A stretch of 64,000 nt of DNA from Scilla litardierei (Eukaryota; Streptophyta; Magnoliopsida; Asparagales; Asparagaceae). The notes beneath the pieces were generated by a model, which searched no databases, was not told where the DNA came from, and saw only the letters and a list, made by a program, of their open reading frames with translations. Position numbers and translations under genes: made by a program. This document shows, piece after piece, positions 10,411-21,911 of the stretch. Location: the NCBI GenBank assembly GCA_030789695.1, contig CM061142.1, positions 47,433,987-47,497,986 of the forward strand. The letters run 5' to 3'. Every line of letters starts with the position of its first letter. Within the stretch, counting starts at the first letter, position 1.

Positions 10411-12558
10411 CTAAGAGGGTGGTGCTGCGCCGTCTCCGTCCTGAGGCGGAGGTGGTGGTGGTGGTGGCTGGGGAACAGTCTGCTGGGTGGGTGTGGGTAC
10501 GGGTGTGGAAGCAGGCTGGGTGTGTGTAGGAGTGGGGGTGGGTACCTGTTGGGTGGGTGTGGGTACGCGAGGAAGCCGATCGAGAATCTGAGTGAGGCAA
10601 TAGTGAATGCCTGGAAGTAGGTCGAAGCGGCTGGCCATAGCGGTGACGGTGGCAGACATGGTCCTGAGGTCACCTCTGAGGCCACTCACCGCCCCCTCGA
10701 GAGCACGAATGCTCTGAAGTACAGTGTCGGGGGGAGGTGGTGCAGAGGGACGCACCTGTCTGTGCTGTGCAGGACGAGGCTGGCAGACTCGGGTGGTGTA
10801 GTGGATGGGCTCAGCAAGCATGTGGAGGAAGGGTGCTGTGCTCACAAGTGTGGGCCTAGGCTCAGTGCGAGGCTGGGGCGTAGGCTGGTGTGTGGTGGAA
10901 GCAGCAGCAACGGAAGTGGAGTATAAAAGTGGCGACGAGGCGGCCAGAGAGGTCAGTGACACAGACGTGGGAACAGACGTCACGACACTCTCAGAAAGTA
11001 CGGCTACGGTGGAGACAGGAGGGACAACCGCTGGGGAGGCAGTATGTGGTCCTAAAGGCGAAATCCCAGCGGAGATCATACAGACCATGGTCTCCATGAC
11101 GGCAGCGAAAGAGGGCTCTCCGCTCTCAACCAAAGTAGGTGGGCGCTCGGGTAGGGCGGAGCAAAGGGGCTCAACGGACAGAGGGCCAGCTGTGGTGGGA
11201 GTGGTGGTGGGCGTGGAGGTAGTGGAGGTTGTCTCAGCGAGTGTACTCCCGACACCGGCAGAAGTGTGGACAGAGGTGTCGGGAGCAGCAGAAATATCAG
11301 GCTGCTGAGGGGCCATGGGGTTAACGGGTGCAGCGTGTGCAGCGTGGGCCTGCTCAGCCTGCTCGGCCTGCTCGGCCTCAAGCACGTAGGCGGCGGGGAT
11401 CAGGAGATCCATCACCGGAAGCCAGTCCACCTGTGTTGGTGCTATCTGTGTCTGAGCTGGGCTCGGAAGGATCATGTAATCAGCACCATAGGGACCGTGC
11501 AACCAAACCCAGTGCCGTTGGCCGTGCGGACGAAGCATCTTCATCCGGGCCATGACGTCTATGGACAGTGAAGTGGGGCCCGGTGCTCGTCGCAGGTCAG
11601 CCGGAAGGTCCTCGCCGGTCATCAGGGCGAGCAGGGTGATCAGACCGCCACAACATATCGTTGAGCGAGCGCCCACCGATACGATGATGCGGTCCAAAAA
11701 CCAGCTCGCGATATCAATCACGACGGCGGGGACCAACTCGTCACTCTCCCTAGCTAGAGCTCTGGGGCACGTCATCGCATAGAGCATATAAAGCTCCGGC
11801 GTGGACATCGTCCCAGGCTCATACCTCGCCAAAAAGGTAATCGCCATAAGGCGCTGAGCTATGCGGAGGTAGGGATGGACGATGGCTGAGGCCTTGGCCC
11901 TACTAGGGTCAAAGGCGGCTGGTAAACCCGTGATCCGGGCCCAGAAAGCGTGGGAATCGAAGGAAGGTGGGGGAATGTGAGTGGGGGTGTAACCACGGTC
12001 GGCCCCGGGGACATCGGGCCACGAAAAGAATGCTCTCATCATACCGAGAGTGACCTAGCACTCTCGGTCCATAAACCTAAACGATCATCCCTCGTCGGTC
12101 CGGGCAATAGAACTAAGCACCTCAAGTGTCGGACGGACGAAGGTGTCCGCCGACACTTGGAAAAAATCTCGCCAGCCCACGTTGTCATACAACGTGAGCA
12201 TCCCCTCAAGTACCCCCAGGCACCCTAGGTCTGCAAGGTGTGCGAACCTGGAGGGTACAATCGAGCGCTGGGAAATGCGCTCAAAAACGACGCGGTGTGC
12301 ATCGTCCCGGAACGTAATCCCCAGCGGCCCGACAAGTGGAGCCGGTGGTGGTAGTGGGTCGGCAGGGAGTGGCTGAGCGGGGTGAACGGGATCTGCAGGC
12401 TGTGCGGGGTGTGCGGGGTTTGCAGGCTGTGCGGGGTGAACGGGGTGTGGTGGTGTAGGCGGAGGAGAGTCCTCCACCTCATGGGTGGGGCCGGGCTCAT
12501 CCGGCCGCTTCCGCTTAGCGGAAGCTCTCCTCGACCGCGGCCGTGTCCGGGGCGGCAT
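10411..12558 (-). pseudogene. Athila-type 3' ORF (env position), two stops
   Basis: ATG at 12558-12556. One frame runs to the stop at 10411, broken by two close nonsense codons between 12085 and 12042. Order: basic N-terminus (PPRTRPRSRRASAKRKR, nuclear-signal-like), proline/alanine HPAQP repeats, a conserved globular domain (GITFRDD, ISQRSIVPSRFAHLADLGCLG, WARITGL, DPSRAKASAIV, ICCGGLI), a long Ala/Pro/Thr-rich linker, a heptad-like segment near the end (RALEGAVSGLRGDLRT), and a Pro-rich tail. This family occupies the envelope position after pol in Athila elements and resembles the Athila ORF-1 / putative plant transposon protein families. I see no clear signal peptide or membrane anchor, so an envelope role is not supported. 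Function unknown. Confidence 0.8.
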
Positions 12559-12737
12559 GTGGGCCCCGGGTGCTCACCAAAAGTAGTAAAAATACGACGT
12601 GCAAAAATAAATGGAAAGAGTATACCGTGACATGTCGCGAGAGCAAAGAAGTGGATGCGTGCGAAGACGACGCCTCCACGAAGCCAAAAACGCTCCCCGG
12701 AAGCTCCCCTAGGCTCCCCTAAACTCCCCAATATAAC

Positions 12738-12899
12738 CTGCGCATCAAATAGAGATATTAGCGTGTAATATTCAAAACGTATGGGGGGTTATGGGTATAA
12801 TAGATAGAAATCAAATTTAATTTGGTTTAGGGGTTCGTTAAACACACGGATCGTCGAAAAATACACAAAATAGGAGAAAATAGGGCGAAATCACGTTAC
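12738..12899 (-). other. Candidate 162-nt 5'UTR intron of the element C 3' ORF
   Basis: Donor TCCG/GTAACG at 12900/12899 and acceptor GCGCAG/GTTA at 12738/12737. The same edges and the same 162-nt length occur in element B (36413-36574), about 180 nt upstream of the ORF ATG in both. Inferred intron; needs RNA evidence. Confidence 0.55.
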
Positions 12900-13093
12900 C
12901 GGAGCTCGGCCGGCTGTGGGATCACCGGCGGCGACTCGGGCGGAGGAGCAGCGGCGTCGGCCGGAGGTGGGTGGCCGAGCGCGGTGGCGGGGCGGCGGCG
13001 CGGGCGAGTGGAAGCGTTCGGGAGAGAAGAGGGGGCGCGGGTTCGGGCGAATGAGAATTTGCGTCGCTTAGAATTCCGCGCTGAGACCGCGCC

Positions 13094-13104
13094 TCTTATA
13101 AAAG
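13094..13104 (-). promoter_or_regulatory. Candidate TATA box of internal promoter, element C
   Basis: Minus-strand CTTTTATAAG lies directly downstream of the palindromic motif array and upstream of the candidate intron and 3' ORF, at the same place as CTATATAAAG in element B. Confidence 0.5.
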
Positions 13105-13117
13105 AAAAGTTACGACT

Positions 13118-13453
13118 CGGCCGAGTGGAAGTATCACTCGGCCGAGTGATCGTAACGGAAATATTTTTGAAAATTCATCCCCGCTTACGACTCGACCGAG
13201 TGGCTTTGCCACCATCGGCCGAGTGGAAAAAGTCCATTCGACCGAGTGGCACAAGCTACTCGGCAGTTGGCGCCCTAGGAGCGTATCAGTTTCACTCGGC
13301 CGAGTGAAGATATATACTCGGCCGAGTGGCAATTATGCTGAAATCAAGAAAAGAAACAGAGAGTTGGGTACAGTAGACTTCCCTCATTGGTGCGCCGCTC
13401 GGGCGGACGAACTTATGTGCTCGGCCGAGTGACTAGTATACTCGGCCGAGTGA
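13118..13453 (-). repeat. CTCGGCCGAGTG palindrome array, element C spacer
   Basis: About nine copies, some degenerate, of the palindromic ACTCGGCCGAGT motif at irregular spacing between pol and the 3' ORF. ORFs here are products of the repeat. Confidence 0.9.
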
Positions 13454-13615
13454 ACCCTGTTTTCTGCTGTTTGGCTTCGTTTGGGCTCTAATCTCTGTTT
13501 TTCTTCCTCCAGTCGATTTCATCCTTCTCCTAAGCATCAAGCGCATTCCTGGAGCGCTCCTCGTCGCCTTGTTCACCCTCCTAATCATAGGTACCCCGTT
13601 CTCCTCTCCTGTCAA
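13433..13615 (-). other. Short conserved basic ORF/exon between pol and 3' ORF (element C)
   Basis: Open for 60 codons, with its first ATG at 13588, just after a splice-acceptor-like CCTTGACAG. The same ORF is found in element B (35710-35892), with the shared segment MKSTGGRKTE and many Arg/Lys. No known domain. It could be a small accessory peptide, a spliced leader exon, or only conserved RNA. Confidence 0.4.
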
Positions 13616-13719
13616 GGAAAAATAGGACCCGTTATCACTAAATTTTTAGGCAAACGACTCAAAACACTAATAATTTCTAAAACAAAAATAAAGAAAAAAG
13701 TAAAAATAAAGCGATAACC

Positions 13720-13737
13720 GTCGGGTTGCCTCCCGAC
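13720..13737 (-). other. Conserved hairpin after the pol stop (element C)
   Basis: Minus strand GTCGGGAGGCAACCCGAC: 6-bp stem, 6-nt loop, conserved exactly in element B at 35590-35607. It lies about 50 nt after the pol stop. Confidence 0.7.
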
Positions 13738-13783
13738 AAGCGCTCGTTTAAGGTCTTGAGCTCGACCCCCTTTGATTTTCAAT

Positions 13784-14414
13784 TTAATGCGGGATATTGG
13801 GTGCATATGAGATGCACCCGTCGAATTTATTGGGAAGAACGCTTAAATTTGGATGTTGTGGCGGCGTGTTCTTCCTCGGTGCTCCTTCGCCTCGGGTAGT
13901 GTTGGGGGGTGACTCCCCCAAGCTAGTGCTTGCTCCGGTCCTCGGCTTCACCGGTGATACCGATTTTCGTATCGGTGGGGCTTTCTTTGGAGTCTTCATC
14001 TTTAAGAGCTTGCAGAGCTCTCGTATTCTCACGACATCAGCGTCGCCTTCATCAATTTCCATGGAGGGGTCAGGGGAATGCTCCATCTTTTCTTCTTGGC
14101 TCAAGTCCGGCCCTTCCTCAAAATCTTCCTTGAATAGAGCGCCGATGGAATGGGGAATCGCCTCCTCAATAACCTCGTCAAGGAGGTCCATATAGTCCAG
14201 CTCCTCATGATAAGTCATGTGTTTCATTGCCTTGGGTATATGAAGCTCCACCTCGATGTTGCCGACGTTCAATGTTAGAGTCCCTTCACGTACGTCGACA
14301 ATGACACCGGCGGTGGCGAGGAACGGGCGTCCAAGTATTAGAAACGTATCTCCCTCCTCCTTGACATTCATGATCACGAAGTCGCATGGCAAACATATGC
14401 CCCCCGGGACTTGT
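13784..14414 (-). CDS. Element C protease C-terminus fused to pol tail
   Basis: Continues the protease from the right side of the inserted copia element: CDFVIMNV, then FLILGRPFLATAGV (the retropepsin segment before the flap/C-terminal strands), DVREGTLTL and IPKAMKH. About 20 residues later it runs without a break into [17 protein letters not shown], which in element B lies after integrase. It ends with the acidic/proline-rich tail finishing [13 protein letters not shown] at 13784. So about 900 codons of RT, RNase H and integrase are missing here. The tail itself has no known domain. Confidence 0.85.
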
Positions 14415-15020
14415 TGAAGGATCCTGTCCAAAACAAAGTTAGGATCGATAATTAAAGTGGAGACTTACGCTTGCGTATGCGGAACGATAGTCTCGGAACT
14501 TTGCCTTCGGATTCGCCACGACGGATCGAGTCTTCTCACGAACGGAGTAAGGCTACTAATCCACAATCTAAATCTCTATTTTAGATTAAGAACTTGGAAG
14601 GAGGGAGAGGAAATATTTCTGCAGAGCTTCGCTATGAAGAAGATGCATGCATGAATTTCATGCAAAATGTGTAAGGAAAATGGCTACCCTTGGGTCTTAT
14701 TTATAGCCCCCAAGGTAGTTATTTTAGGGTAAGTTGTTCCTTTGGAACAACTTAATTAAGGTGTACCATGATACATGGCACATTATAAGCTTAAGTTGTA
14801 CCATATGCATGGTACAACATAAGCTTAAGATATTCCCCCTTTATTAGCCATATGTCGCATGCACTTATGCATATATAATGCGACTTTCCCGCTCATACAG
14901 AGATCCTCTCCGCAAGGGAACAGATTCCCTTTGCACATGACTTCGTGTGCGCGACGTTCGAGGTCCGTATTCCCTCGTACATCCCCCACAAGGGTGTACA
15001 AACGTCTTCCATATCCAACA
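14415..15020 (-). repeat. Element I 3' LTR
   Basis: 606 bp, nearly identical to 21912-22517. A minus-strand TATA box (CTATAAATAAG) lies near 14696-14706. Confidence 0.95.
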
Positions 15021-16049
15021 TCTCCCACTCACACTTGAGGGGATTGTAAGAGAACGTCTTTCCCTTAGTTCTTTCATCTATCATACCGAGAAATAGACCG
15101 TGCGACCGTCATGCGCGTAGAGTCTGTTGTTGTGCACTTGTTAGAGATACACAACGACCTCGAAGGTGCAAAGTTGAGTAGTTCAACGCATGCTTTACCC
15201 TAGATTATTTCTTCGCATTTCTTGTACTTTATATTCAACAATTGAATCCCATCTGGATTACAATTGGCTGGCCAGCTTTGAATCATTAAAGTCCAAATGC
15301 GAATATGAAATCAATCTTCCTCTTCTTGCGAACCTTCTGATCTTGACTTGATTCGCTTTTCTAACGTGCCCCGCCGAGCCGAATTACCATAGCCCATTAG
15401 TAACACGCTAAGATAGCGATCATCTCGTCAAATCTAAAGGAACTAATTGGAGTCCTTGAGGGTAAGAGTTAAGACCCATATGGCCTTTGAGTCTCACATA
15501 ATAGCAAACACTATTGCTACTAACTCAGTGGTCGAAATGCATACGTGGTATGAACACGTATTACAACATCACTCCTTTCCCAGGGAGAGTATGTCTTAAT
15601 GATGTTGTACGGATGAAAAGATCAGACACCACAGTGCCTATCTTTTTTGAGTCCCCTTACTACTCGTGAAATATTCACGGACTCTCATCCTGTATAAGAC
15701 AGATAGGATTTAAAAAATCCAATGAGATCTTTATATCCTTGTGATACAGATCTCAGATCTTTTGTAAGCATCCGTATGATGCAGATCTTTTATTCGACTA
15801 TCTTGTTTAAGTCATGACTCTAAATCATTTGTCTAATGATTTTGACTTTAAACTAGTCTCATCTCTATCTTATCCATCTGATAAGATAAGGCAGTTGCTC
15901 ATGTGAGAGAGCCAACCTTAATCTGTCCGACATACACACAAAAATAGCTGAGACTTAAACACAAATGTATATAAAATCATTTGTAAGAAACTTGTATGCA
16001 AATTAAATTTTGATCTTCTATAGACATGAGAAATATTACATGATACAGC
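15021..16049 (-). other. Element I 3' untranslated region and polypurine tract
   Basis: About 1 kb between the polyprotein stop and the 3' LTR. The minus-strand GAGTGGGAGA next to the LTR (15021-15030) is the polypurine tract that primes plus-strand DNA synthesis. I see nothing else coding. Confidence 0.7.
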
Positions 16050-19000
16050 TCAGCACCTACGCATTCCCATAGATGATAAGTGTTTGAAAAACACATCTCT
16101 GGGGATCGCCTTAGTAAGGGGATCCGCTATCATCTCATGCGTGGATATGTATCCTATGTCTACTTCCTTCCGTTTATCATAATCATTCGCAAACTTGAAT
16201 CGAATGTCAATGTGTTTGGTCTTACAATGAAATTTAGGATCTTTGACATATGCAATCGAAGCTTGACTATCACTGTATATAGGAACAGTGCTCGAGTCAG
16301 AGGCATTCGTCAGCCTGTCTAAGAATTTCCTAAGCCAAACAGCTTCTTGGACCGCCATGCTGAATGCTACGAACTCGGCTTCCATGGTTGATAGAGCGAT
16401 GCAGGTTTGTTTCTTGCTGCTCCAGGATATTGCACCATTCCCGAGTAAGAAAACAAAGCCTGAGGTAGATCTTCGCTCGTCGAGATCACCCGCCCAATCA
16501 GCATCGGTATAGCCTTCGAGTCTCAAGGTATTTCCTTGATAGCATAACGCATAGTCCGCAGTCCCTTTGAGGTATCTTAATATCCTCTTCACCGCTTTCC
16601 AGTGTGCCTGCCCTGGGTTGGATTGGTAACGGCTTACCATACCAATAGCATAGCAAATGTCGGGTCTAGTACACATCATGGCGTACATCAGACTCCCGAC
16701 AGCACTGGAGTATGGAACTTTTTCCATAGCTTTCTTTTCTTTTGGATCTTTGGGACACATCTCCAAACATAGACCCTCGCCTTTGCTTATTGGAGTATCA
16801 ATTGGCTTGCAGTCCTGCATATTAAACCGTTCTAAAACTTTCTTTATATACGTCTCTTGAGAGAGAGAAAGAAGTTTCTTGGAACGATTCCTTGAGATCT
16901 TAACCCCAAGGATATATGCAGCTTCACCCATGTCTTTCATCTCAAAGACGGATGAAAGCCAAGCTTTGATATCCAATATAAGACGCTTATCATTTCCGGC
17001 TATAAGTATGTCATCTACATAAAGAGACATAATTATATACTTGTTTTTAATCCTCTTAATATATACGCAATTGTCTTCGTCGAGCATGGAGAATCCATAC
17101 GACAAAACAACTTCTTGAAAGCGCATATACCACTGCCTTAAGGATTGTTTAAGACCATATATGGATTTACGAAGTTTACAAACCTTATGTTTGTTTTCTT
17201 CTTGTACGAACCCGTTTGGTTGTTCCATGTAGATCTCCTCATCTAGTTCTCCGTTAAGAAAGGCAGTCTTTACATCCATCTGATGTAATTCGAGGTCCAA
17301 ACAAGCCACCATTGCCAGAATTAAGCGAATCGAGGTAAAACGCACGACAGGAGAGAAAGTCTCTTCGTAGTCTATTCCTTCCTGTTGCGTGAAACCTTTC
17401 GCAACAAGGCGAGCTTTATATTTCTCGATGGAGCCATCAGCCTTATGCTTGATTTTGAGAACCCACTTGTTCCCAATGGCTCTACGTCCCTTAGGTAAAT
17501 CAACCAAGTCCCAGACTTGGTTTGTTTTCATGGATTGAAGTTCTTCTTCCATTGCCGCTATCCATTTATCTTTAGCAGGGCATGTGACGGCCTGTTTGAA
17601 GTTTGCAGGTTCGTCATCATCTTGTAGTAATGTCATGAATGTTTGAGGAAATTCATCCTCAAATCTCAGAGGTGTTAGCCTCGTTCGATTACTACGTCTT
17701 GTTTGAGTTTGATCACTCCCACTTGGAATGACATCACTCCCACTTGGAATAACATCACTCCCACTCGGATTAGGATTGGTATCGTTCGTATCATCCATTG
17801 GTGAAGTTTGAAACATATTTTCTTCTTCACCAAGGATTCTCCCACTCGAACGTTCCGATCCTTCTTGATCCCAAGTCTCAAACAAGGATAAGTCTTGACT
17901 TATCTCACCCTGTCTTGGAAACTCTTTTTCCAAGAAGACAACATCCCTCGATTCGAATTCTATTAGACCCCCATTGTCCTCTTGACCGACGAAAACATAT
18001 CCTTTGGAGTTTTCAGCGTATCGGATGAAGATACACTTCCTCCCACGTGGCCCAAGTTTGCCATATTTGTGAGAGGATAAATGTGCGTAAGAGGCACAAC
18101 CCCAAGGTTTTAGAATGTTTAAGTCTGGAGTTCTATTGTTCCACAACTCATAAGGAGTAGAACTTACCGACTTCGAGGGTACACGGTTTAAGATGAATGC
18201 TGCCGTCAATAATGCGTCACCCCAAAAGGTGATAGGCAAATTTTCCTGAGACATCATTGATCGGACCATTTCCATCAATGTCCTATTCCTTCTTTCCGCA
18301 ACACCGTTTTGTTGCGGAGTGTAAGGCATAGTTACCTGATGTACTATGCCTTTTTCATCACAAAGTTCCTTAAAACTTATTGATTGATATTCACCGCCCC
18401 TATCGGTTCGCAAAACCTTAATCTTGCGATCTAATTGATTCTCCACCAAACTCATATAGTTTTTAAAGCAAGCCAAAGCTTCACTTTTGTGGGATATCAA
18501 ATAGATATGTCCGAAACGGGTGAAGTCATCAATGAATGTGATGAAATAGGACTTCCCGTGTCTTGTCTTAACATTCATTGGACCGCAAATGTCCGAATGG
18601 ATAAGCTGTAATGGAACTTCGGCCCTTGTGCCAGTTCCAAACGGCTTGCGACAAGTTTTCCCTACAAGACAATGTTCGCAAGTTGACATTTCAACTTTTG
18701 AAACATTAGATAGCAAGCCACTTTTGGCAAGTCTATCCATTCTAGTTGGTCCAATATGACCAAGTCTTGCATGCCAACAAATGATTTCAGACTCAGAGTT
18801 AGAAGCATTTGTCAAATGAAAACTTTCATTAATGGAAGAAGCAACATCATACATTGTATTTAAAACAATTAATCCATTACAAACATTACCAGAACCAATC
18901 AAAGAATTATTACAAACAAGGTCAACACATTGTTTATAGAACCTCCACTCATAATCTAAAGACATTAACATGACCACGGAAACGATATTCCTTCTAATAT

Positions 19001-20114
19001 CTGGAGCAAAGAGGACGTCGTGCAATAATAAAGTCCGGCCGTTGTCGAGAACTAGCTTGCATGTTCCGACGCCTTTGACTTCAACACGTGTGTTGTTGCC
19101 GACGTATATCCACTTTGTTCCTTGAGTTATCTTTCGATACTCTACGAAGAACCTTCTGTCCTTCGCAACGTGGTCTGTGGCCCCTGAATCAATCAACCAA
19201 AAATAGTTAGATTCAGCAAGAAACACGGAACTAGAAACACATATGTAACTAGCCCTACAAGTTACCTTGTCACTTCCATCCGTACACTTACGGGCGAAGT
19301 GACCGTACTTGTTGCACTTAAAGCACTTGATCTTCTTCAAGTTTTTCTTCTTTGAGTGCACATTCTTTTGCCACTTTTTGTTCTTTGTCTTCTTTGAGGT
19401 CTCCGGTTCTTGCTTACGTTCGTTCACAAACCTTAAGCGTTTCCGCTTATTTCCTCCATGTGAGGAACTAGCGGCCACGTGCACTTCTGCACTTGGTTTT
19501 GCGGCTTGAATCCGCTCTTCCTCGAGTTCGAGGTGTTTCGAAACATCGCTTAAAGTTTTAATGCATTCATTATGAGTGAGATGCATTTTCATGTTATCCC
19601 AGCTATCTGGGAGTGAACGAATGACCGCTTGGATCTGCTGTTCGTCAGACAGCGTAACACCCGCATCCTTTAATTCAGATATAAGATTCGCCATGTGGCG
19701 GAGATGCTTTTTCATAGAATGATCTCGCCGCATCTTGTACGAATCAAATTGAATATTCAAGGAGCGGAGTTTGGTAACCGAAGTTCCACCAAACTTTATC
19801 TCTAGCTCAGACCATATGTCTTTAGCTAGGTCGAATTCCCGAAATAGGCGCATTATGTCATTGTCCATCGCGGACAGTAACGTAATACGTGCTATTTTGT
19901 TCTTTCGAGTACAAGTGTCATAAGCTTCCCGGTCCCTTTTGTGTTGGGCCGTATTGCCCAACTCAGGTTCTACTATTATGTTTTGGAGTGTTTCGAGCAC
20001 ATCTTGCTCCTCCAAAACATATTGGATCTTTATTGACCAAAGTTTATAATTGTCGCCGTTGAGCTTTTCACCTTTGTTAAGCTCTGCGACAATATTCTTA
20101 GAAGCGGTAGACAT
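16050..20114 (-). CDS. Copia gag-pol polyprotein, element I
   Basis: About 1354 residues, with the ATG at 20114 chosen because the frame only extends upstream through a non-ATG codon. Order by approximate residue: UBN2-type gag (1-210, KLNGDNYKLWSIKIQYVLE), CCHC zinc knuckle CFKCNKYGHFARKC (about 262), aspartic protease DSGATDH (about 307), GAG-pre-integrase HARLGH (about 450), integrase core with D (HSDICG), D (LRTDRGGEY) and E (NGVAERRNR) at about 500-605, reverse transcriptase with YVDDIL (about 1031), and RNase H (STSGFVFLL..., TMEAEF, about 1218) to the end. Integrase lies before RT, the copia order. All catalytic residues I looked for are present and there is no stop, so the protein may be functional. 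Confidence 0.95.
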   Translation of the reverse strand: MSTASKNIVAELNKGEKLNGDNYKLWSIKIQYVLEEQDVLETLQNIIVEPELGNTAQHKRDREAYDTCTRKNKIARITLLSAMDNDIMRLFREFDLAKDIWSELEIKFGGTSVTKLRSLNIQFDSYKMRRDHSMKKHLRHMANLISELKDAGVTLSDEQQIQAVIRSLPDSWDNMKMHLTHNECIKTLSDVSKHLELEEERIQAAKPSAEVHVAASSSHGGNKRKRLRFVNERKQEPETSKKTKNKKWQKNVHSKKKNLKKIKCFKCNKYGHFARKCTDGSDKVTCRASYICVSSSVFLAESNYFWLIDSGATDHVAKDRRFFVEYRKITQGTKWIYVGNNTRVEVKGVGTCKLVLDNGRTLLLHDVLFAPDIRRNIVSVVMLMSLDYEWRFYKQCVDLVCNNSLIGSGNVCNGLIVLNTMYDVASSINESFHLTNASNSESEIICWHARLGHIGPTRMDRLAKSGLLSNVSKVEMSTCEHCLVGKTCRKPFGTGTRAEVPLQLIHSDICGPMNVKTRHGKSYFITFIDDFTRFGHIYLISHKSEALACFKNYMSLVENQLDRKIKVLRTDRGGEYQSISFKELCDEKGIVHQVTMPYTPQQNGVAERRNRTLMEMVRSMMSQENLPITFWGDALLTAAFILNRVPSKSVSSTPYELWNNRTPDLNILKPWGCASYAHLSSHKYGKLGPRGRKCIFIRYAENSKGYVFVGQEDNGGLIEFESRDVVFLEKEFPRQGEISQDLSLFETWDQEGSERSSGRILGEEENMFQTSPMDDTNDTNPNPSGSDVIPSGSDVIPSGSDQTQTRRSNRTRLTPLRFEDEFPQTFMTLLQDDDEPANFKQAVTCPAKDKWIAAMEEELQSMKTNQVWDLVDLPKGRRAIGNKWVLKIKHKADGSIEKYKARLVAKGFTQQEGIDYEETFSPVVRFTSIRLILAMVACLDLELHQMDVKTAFLNGELDEEIYMEQPNGFVQEENKHKVCKLRKSIYGLKQSLRQWYMRFQEVVLSYGFSMLDEDNCVYIKRIKNKYIIMSLYVDDILIAGNDKRLILDIKAWLSSVFEMKDMGEAAYILGVKISRNRSKKLLSLSQETYIKKVLERFNMQDCKPIDTPISKGEGLCLEMCPKDPKEKKAMEKVPYSSAVGSLMYAMMCTRPDICYAIGMVSRYQSNPGQAHWKAVKRILRYLKGTADYALCYQGNTLRLEGYTDADWAGDLDERRSTSGFVFLLGNGAISWSSKKQTCIALSTMEAEFVAFSMAVQEAVWLRKFLDRLTNASDSSTVPIYSDSQASIAYVKDPKFHCKTKHIDIRFKFANDYDKRKEVDIGYISTHEMIADPLTKAIPRDVFFKHLSSMGMRRC

Positions 20115-21897
20115 TTTCGATTCAAAAAACTGCAAAGAGAATGAAAAACACGATCAAAATTCTATGCATAAAGTTTCGATTCTTTAAACACTTGATAAGT
20201 TCCTTGGATGCGTTGAAATGTTACTCTATAATCGAGAAGTTCACTACGTTCCCAACTACCATCTAGTAGTAATTTTCAAAGTATCCCTCTTACTTATCTC
20301 AAGTAAAAAGAAATCAGAAATAATACCCGTATGGTATTAGCAGCGGAAAATCACTTTGAAAAACTTATCTTTCAAAATAGAATAGGTGAGAATTAGCGCA
20401 AAGAATTTTTAACGCAACAATTGCCAAGCCACGAGACCTGTTCTACACACCCATGGGTTAGATAACCATGGCCGGATCGTGGTAGGACTTGGAATTCTAA
20501 ATTGCGCTATCCCGATTTAAGGACGGGACATAACCTATTTGAAAAACATCTTTTTCCAAAAATTTTGAAAGCACGTTGGCTAATCTCCGTAGAGTAGAGC
20601 ACAACGTCACAAGTACATTGGCTAATCTCCGTAGAGTAGAGCACAATGACATGGCTAATCTCGCATGAAGTAGAGCACTATGGCAAATCTTCAAGGAGTA
20701 GAGCCCAAATGAAAAACTTCATTAAAACGTTAGTCCCGTATGAACTATTCGGCACTGTGGTTAGCCCCGTATGGACTAATCTACACATTCGAGTTTGACC
20801 AAGGCCATTTGTTACCCCGTATGGGTCATCTGGCAAGTTTACAATCGACCCAGACCATTTGTCGGATTGGTCGACCAAAAACACAAAATTGGTCGACCAA
20901 TTTTCGAATTCAACTTCTTCCCGGTCAGGGCCTCTGCCCTGACCCGGGCTTGGCCAAAGGCCGGCCAGGGCCTCTGCCCTGGCCGGCCAGGGGGCCTGGC
21001 CCCCCTCGGCCAGGGCCGGCCAGGCCCTGGCCTCTGCCAGGGCCGGCCGGCCAGGCCCTGGCCACTGCCAGGGCCTGCCGGCCAGGCCACTGGCCGGGGC
21101 CAGGGCTCCTGCCCTGGCCTGAGGCCAGGGCGCCGGCCCTGGCCTGAGGCCAGGGCGCCGGCCCTGGCCTCTGCCAGGGCCGGCAGGCCGCTGGCCGGGG
21201 CCAGGGCTCCTGCCCTGGCCTCGGCCAGGCCCTGGCCTGAGGCCAGGGCACCGGCCCTGGCCACTGCCAGGGCCGGCAGGCCGGCCAGGGCCGGCCTGGC
21301 CGGCAGGCCCTTGGCCAAGGCCGGCCACTGCCGGCCTGGCCATGGCCGGTCATGGCTTGGCCATGGCCGGCCATGGCCAAGGCCATTCGGCGTTGGCCGG
21401 CCATGGCCCCTTTGGCCATGGCCGGCCACCCCCTTTGAATGGGGTTGCCGCACTCATTCCTCCCCCTTGATGGGGTGGTCGCCGGTGGTTATTGGCCGTA
21501 GCCAACCCCCTCCGCATGAGGAGAGGGGGTGCATGGCCTTCATGGCCCATTTGGCCATGGTGCACATGCACCAAATTTTCCTCTTACTCGATGGAAATAA
21601 CTTCCATCACCTTCCTCGATGAAGCACCCGTTCGTCGAAGAAATTAGTTATCTCTTAATGGCCGTGTGCCAAAAATGAATAACGTACTACGTGAACGGTC
21701 GGTTCTTCCCGTCACGGAGAGTTCCTACCATATCCGTAATGATAGAAGACCCTAACGTGAAAAGAACAACCGCTGCGTTCTCTCCGTCACGAAGCGTTCC
21801 TACTATATCCGTAATAGTAGGAGACCCATTCGTGAAAAAGACAACGACTCGTTCGTAGTTTCGACGGGGCGGTGGATTGACCGGGGCGAACCCATAT
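20115..21897 (-). other. Element I long untranslated leader
   Basis: Leader of 1.78 kb between the primer site and gag, unusually long for copia. It contains three TAATCTCCGTAGAGTAGAGCAC-like repeats (20580-20700), the GGCC island (20930-21430), and a duplicated ~80-nt unit with CCGTCACG and TATCCGTAAT (21690-21850). ORFs over it are repeat artefacts. Confidence 0.7.
20930..21430 (-). repeat. GGCC/CCAGGGC repeat island in the element I leader
   Basis: About 500 bp built from GGCCAGGGC, GGCCGGCC and CCTGGCC in both orientations, extremely GC-rich and self-complementary; the transcript would fold strongly. Flanking leader sequence is of ordinary composition. Confidence 0.9.
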
Positions 21898-21910
21898 GGC
21901 TCCGATACCA
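21898..21910 (-). other. Primer binding site, initiator tRNA-Met (element I)
   Basis: Minus-strand TGGTATCGGAGCC, one mismatch from the usual TGGTATCAGAGCC, one base from the LTR end. This is where minus-strand DNA synthesis would start. Confidence 0.85.
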
Positions 21911-21911
21911 A

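Noticed and set aside
10805..11381. ORFs of 70-170 codons opposite the Athila 3' ORF
   Set aside because: Shadows of the real minus-strand ORF in low-complexity Pro/Ala/Thr-coding DNA.
14457..14654. 65-codon ORF identical at 14457-14654 and 21954-22151
   Set aside because: It lies in both LTRs of element I on the strand opposite to transcription; identity reflects recent LTR duplication.
20678..21622. Long Gly/Pro/Arg/Ala ORFs on both strands
   Set aside because: They are translations of the GGCC repeat island; open in several frames because of composition.
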